64,000 nt of DNA. Source: Lobosporangium transversale (lineage: Eukaryota; Mortierellomycota; Mortierellomycetes; Mortierellales; Mortierellaceae). The DNA lies in NCBI RefSeq assembly GCF_002105155.1, contig NW_019028998.1, forward strand, positions 186,001-250,000, read 5' to 3'. The notes beneath the pieces are model-generated. The model saw only the letters and a list, made by a program, of their open reading frames with translations, did no database searches and was not told the DNA's origin. The stretch's first letter is position 1. Every line of letters starts with the position of its first letter. This document shows, in pieces, positions 59,686-64,000 of the stretch. A program made the position numbers and the translations under genes.

Positions 59686-62600
59686 ATGTGCAATAAAGCT
59701 GGCTCGAATCCCAACAGAGTGGTCCTTCCCACTAATGTCACCCCTTCGCATTATACTCTCACTATCACGCCCGACCTCAACGAATTCACATTCACCGGAT
59801 ATGTCGAGATTGAGTAAGTTGGTTCCAGCCTGGTCTTTTGTTTTGAATTAGGCCTGATAGAATTCCTAGCATCGTCCCACGATAATATGTTTCCATGTTC
59901 CGAAAAAGACAAGTGTTTAAACAACGGAATTTGAGTCGTGGGTCTGGAAGGACGGGCAATAGATTGAAGAAATCAACATTGATATTGATGGTGATTGCTT
60001 CACATTTTTCGAATTGGTTATTGGGAACATTTTGCTTGATGGAAAGAACACGCAAGAGAAGATATTTGTGAGCATTGGGTGATGAAGGCAACGGTGCTTC
60101 CTCAATCTTGACAACAATATTTAAAGCTTGAGTCTCTTGGTCACGTTGGTGTTTCTCCTGAGGCGCTACATCGGCTCCTTGATATAACGATCAGCAAATA
60201 TAACGCGAATATCTTTTCATTTGCGAGAATTGTTTCCTCAAATGATGACGATTAGTTAACATTGAGTTTCTTCCTCGCATTCATCGTATTGTATAACTTT
60301 AGTTTAACTATTCATGAGGCTACTAAGACCGTAAAGCTCAATACCAAGGACCTGACCATCAAAACTACTAGCATCGAGGTCGACGGAAAATCGTAAGTAT
60401 CATACACATCTGATACAATGGCAATTGAGATCAATTGGTCATAGAAAATAGATGACAGACTAAATTCCCTTACTAAAATCCAAGTATTTGTGCTTACATA
60501 TTGACAGCTACGAGCCTGTCTCTACCGATCATGACGAACACCATGACACCACTACTTTCACCTTTGATACAGACCTTTCCAAGGGCGCTGCTATCCTCCG
60601 CATCCGCTATGATGGCATTTTGAGCGATAAGATGGCTGGATTTTATCGCTCTTCCTATAAGGATGCTGAGGGTAATACGAAATACATGGGTGTTACTCAG
60701 TTTGAAGCCACTGACGCCCGTCGCGCCTTCCCTTGTTGGGACGAACCCGCTGCCAAAGCCACATACACGATCTCATTGGTTGTTCCTACTGAGTTGGTGG
60801 CACTCTCCAACATGCCTGTCTCTTCAGTTACCCAAGTTGAGCCTGAGCAGAAGACTGTTAACTTTGAAAAGACGCCCATTATGTCGACCTACGTATGATT
60901 CTTATTCAGAACTTTTGTGAGTTTATATTTACAAGGCTGTTCCTAAACTAACCTCCTAAAATGACATCTTTCAATTTTATATCTGTAGCTTGTCGCTTGG
61001 GCTGTGGGAGAATTCGAGTATATTGAGACAACTACTACCAAGCTTGAAAAGCCTGTTACATGCCGTGTTTATACTCTTCCCGGCCTGAAGGAGCAAGGCC
61101 GTTTTGCTCTCGAAATCACGCCCAAGGTTCTGGAGTATTTCTCTGAGATTTTTGGAACCGCTTATCCGTTGCCTAAGCTTGATCATCTCGCCGTTCCGGA
61201 TTTTGATGCCGGTGCAATGGAGAACTGGGGTCTTGTTACTTATCGTACTGTCGCTCTCCTCTTTGATGAAAAGACTTCAGACTTGCGTTTCAAGGAGCAA
61301 GTAGCTGTTACTGTCGCTCACGAAATCGCTCATCAGTGGTTTGGAAACTTGGTTACCATGGAATGGTGGGATCATCTATGGCTCAACGAGGGATTTGCTA
61401 CCTGGGTCGGGACATTGGCCGTTGACCACCTTTTCCCTGAGTGGGACACCTGGTCAACATTCGTTGTTGATGATATGCAGCGGGGTATCGGTTTGGATTC
61501 GCTTCGCAGCTCTCATCCTATTGAGGTCCCAGTTAACGATCCTCATGAAATTCATCAGATCTTTGATGCCATTTCTTATTCTAAGGGAGCATCTGTGATT
61601 CGTATGTTGAGTAACTGGTTGACTGTCGATGTCTTCTTAGCTGGAATTCGTCGCTATTTGAAGAAACATGAGTATGAGAATGCAACAACCGATGATCTTT
61701 GGAATGCTCTTTCCGAGGAATCAAAGATCGATGTTCGTGAATTTATGAACACTTGGACGCGTGTGATTGGTATTCCAATCTTGAATGTCACAGAAACCGA
61801 TGGCCTTGTTACGGTTGAGCAACACCGTTTCTTATCCACTAATGACGTCAAAGCTGAGGAAGATGAGACCATCTGGTGGGTTCCTCTTGGTGTTCATCCT
61901 AAGCCAGCTTCTATTGTTGACCCTAACCAGACTCTCAAGAGCCGTTCCCTTTCTTTTGAGATCCCTGAAGGCGCCTACCTATTCAACAAGCACTACAGTG
62001 GTGTTTTCCGCACCAATTACCCCCCCAGTACCATTAAGCGCATCGGCAAAGCCATCTTGGAGGGATCGGATTTAGTCGGATTGAGTGATCGTGCGGGCCT
62101 TGTTGCTGATATCGCCTCCTTGTCCAAGTCTGGTCACACTGCTACAAGCAACTTCCTAGACCTTGTACAGTACTACAAGAATGAGGAAGCTTACGTCGTA
62201 TGGGAGCTCCTTGCCAATCGTGTTGGCGAGATTGCTTCAATTTTTGCTGATGATGAGCGTATCAACCAGGGTATTAAGCACTTCCAGCGTAATTTGGTTG
62301 ATCGAATGGTCAGCAAGCTTGGATGGGAATTCCCCGAGGGCGAGGATTATCTGACCAGCCGTCTTCGAAACGTTATCTTACGTTCTGCAGGTCGCGCTGG
62401 TCACGAGGCTACTGTTGCTGAGGCAAAGCGTCGCTTTGCGTTGTTTGTTTCGGACCCGGCTCATGATTCGATCCTGCATCCCTCGATCCGCCAGACTGCT
62501 TTTGAAATTGTCCTTTCTCAAGGTGGGGAAGAGGAGTTCCGTCATGTTCTCAAGTATTTCCACGCAGCACCCAAACAAGATCAGCAAGTCATTGCTCTCT

Positions 62601-63004
62601 TAGCTCTAGGATTTGTACAGCAACCTGAGTTGATTGCTGAGGTCCAAGCCTTGGCAATTTCGGAGTCCGTCCGTCCTCAAGATATTTTCTATGTCCTTGC
62701 TGGTCTCTCCGCCAATCCTGCCTCGCGACGCCCTACTTGGGAGTGGGTCAAGGCTAACTGGACCACCCTTGCTAATCGTTACAAGTCATCAATGTCCATG
62801 CTAGGTGCTTGTGTTAAGTATCCTTTATCTCAATCCTCAGATGCGTCGCTCATCAAAGAGGTCAAAGAGTTTTTTGCTGATAAAGATACCAAGGACTTCC
62901 AGCGTGCTCTCGATCAAGCGTTGGAAGGCTTGGACATCAATTCTGCCTGGGTTGCTCGTGAGCAGCAAGGTCTTTCTGAATGGCTATCTGCTAACAACTA
63001 CTGA
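59686..63004 (+). CDS. M1-family zinc aminopeptidase (puromycin-sensitive/AAP1 type)
   Basis: The exons are 59686-59813, 60303-60392, 60508-60892 and 60989-63004, giving 872 aa, the normal size for yeast Aap1/Ape2 and animal PSA. It removes N-terminal residues from peptides in the cytosol. The beginning NRVVLPTNVTPSHYTLTITP is the family start. The substrate-recognition motif GAMEN lies near residue 278. The zinc site is HEIAHQWFGN (about 312) with the third ligand Glu in LWLNEGFATW (about 335). The C-terminal half is the helical ERAP1-like domain (KSRSLSFEIPEGAYLF onward to EWLSANNY). I chose the ATG at 59686 rather than 59401 because a TATA box directly precedes the earlier one. The 489-nt first intron is long for this window. 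Confidence 0.95.
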
Positions 63005-63350
63005 AAAAATTCTCTAGATTTCATTATGCTGTTTGACCCCTCCACAAAACACACTGACTAACATGTAAATAAAAAATTTGATTCAAAGATGCAGCTTCAT
63101 TGTTATTAATAGTGTGACAAAAAAAGTTTTCTATGATTGAAAGTTATCCTTGCGTTTGGAATACTTCAGTGACATTTTCGATGAGTCGGCAATTGTAGCA
63201 TAAACAGGCTTCATCAATGGTCGCCTTATGATAATTTCTGTCCTGTCCTCCTGCAGCATGTGGATTGCAGCTTCTATGCGGGGCATTTTAAGTGCGCAAG
63301 CGGTGGGTTATATATCAAGATGGTAATGGCTTTCTTTACTTCTTTTTCAC
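63005..63350. other. convergent spacer with a 51-aa open frame
   Basis: This spacer lies between the aminopeptidase stop and the stop of the PEX4-like gene. A minus-strand frame at 63286-63131 (MPRIEAAIHMLQEDRTEII at its start) is complete with ATG and TAG but has no recognised family. It could be chance or a small gene. Confidence 0.25.
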
Positions 63351-63666
63351 TTATTGTTCCTCGTCATCCATGGCGTACAATGCTGTGTACATCTTGACCA
63401 AAGAGTTGTATCCAGCCATATCTCCACAACGCAATAGATTTGCTATGGATGAAAATATGGCAAAAAAAAAAAAAAATTTAGAGGAAAGTATCAAATCGCC
63501 ACTATTTATAAGGAACAAATGTATTCAGTTACAAACCTGCATCACAATTCAGTGGACTGCTCGGTTCGGGATTCGTAAGGAGTGAGCTGATGGCGACGCA
63601 AACCGACTCTAAAGTCCAGGATGGAGTCCATTCTGATTTCAAGATATCCAAGCAGATCTCTCCAGT
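63351..63666 (-). CDS. PEX4: ubiquitin-conjugating enzyme, PEX4 (UBC10)-like, 3' exons only
   Basis: Two exons are clear: 63666-63537 and 63442-63351 (terminal). They read TGEICLDILKSEWTPSWTLE, SVCVAISSLLTNPEPSSPLN, then CDA joined to ANLLRCGDMAGYNSLVKMYTAL. The Cys in GEICLDIL sits at the E2 active-site position, and WTPSWTL...PEPSSPLN is the peroxisomal E2 pattern rather than a general Ubc. PEX4 mono-ubiquitinates the import receptor PEX5 so it can be recycled. The preceding exon, which should contain the HPN motif, is not visible in 63667-64000, so either the intron is longer than 330 nt and leaves the window, or the exon is beyond the edge. Hence 5' partial. Confidence 0.75.
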
Positions 63667-64000
63667 CTAGAAAATTCCAAACGGGATCAGAGCGTTTAAT
63701 ACGAAATAAAAGACGGAGCTTATTTGCTTGATTGCTGGCCTCTCTCAAGGCGGGGACCAAATTTAGGATCAGGACACACAACCTCGCGGAAGAGTGTTTA
63801 TGAAGCATGCCAAGACCAAAGTTTCAAATATCACTAAAAAAGCTGCCACTTCTTGCAAACATCGTTTGTATGTTGATTGGGTATTGCATTTCCATGGATC
63901 GGAGGGAGGTGGTTTAATATGCAAATTGTCCATTGCTCCATATGCACGCATAGATAAATAAGAAAGAGTCGCCCCAACAAAAATAGGGATGGTTACCATT
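63667..64000. other. window end: presumed intron of the PEX4-like gene or unknown coding frame
   Basis: A minus-strand frame 63999-63769 (with AYGAMDNLHIKPPPSDPWK) is open to the right edge and has reasonable composition, but I cannot match it to an E2 enzyme. It could be part of an intron, or of a different gene. No further call. Confidence 0.3.

Overview
The window is a eukaryotic chromosome segment from an early-diverging filamentous fungus. The best fit is Mucoromycota, probably Mortierellomycota-like; this is inferred from gene content and architecture, not from a search. Genes are spliced with short GT-AG introns, mostly 80-125 nt, and a few GC-AG introns. Codon use is not extreme. Introns and spacers carry very long T/A homopolymers (15-35 nt). 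The repeats are LINE-type retrotransposons with poly(A) ends plus palindromic elements. I resolved exon structures by reading frames and splice sites by eye, and each multi-exon model given as complete sums to a multiple of three.

Layout. 0-18 kb is gene-dense: a 5'-partial leucine-rich-repeat protein, a nucleotide-sugar transporter, a COA4-like twin-CX9C protein, a Pep12/syntaxin-7-type t-SNARE, the long form of tRNase Z, a Tlg2/syntaxin-16-type t-SNARE and an HRI-like eIF2-alpha kinase. 18-26 kb is a repeat island: two tandem 5'-truncated LINE 3' ends, tRNA-Trp(CCA), an inverted-repeat element, other repeats, a zf-RVT-like LINE relic and a decayed XPG-like nuclease gene. A BTB-domain gene follows.

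26.8-40.5 kb again holds conserved genes: ORC3, an 827-aa HAM1-like/DUF4449 protein, mitochondrial dihydrolipoyl dehydrogenase and a kelch-repeat membrane protein. 40.5-47.8 kb is a second repeat island built like the first: three tandem LINE pieces, tRNA-Ala(UGC), then the same downstream repeats and a fold-back structure. 48-64 kb carries a flavin-reductase-like protein, a KHA1-type cation/proton antiporter, a small cysteine-rich secreted GPI-type protein, a 2.4-kb region bounded by 203-bp inverted repeats, a cytosolic M1 aminopeptidase and the 3' exons of a PEX4-like E2 enzyme, which is incomplete at the window end.

The genes do not form one pathway. They cover membrane traffic (two Qa-SNAREs), tRNA 3' processing, stress control of translation, DNA replication licensing, mitochondrial metabolism (DLD, COA4), ion transport and peroxisome import. 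The most unusual signal is that both tRNA genes sit between LINE pieces on the 5' side (all antisense to the tRNA, 5' ends toward it) and a shared palindromic repeat set on the 3' side. This looks like tRNA-gene-directed transposition.
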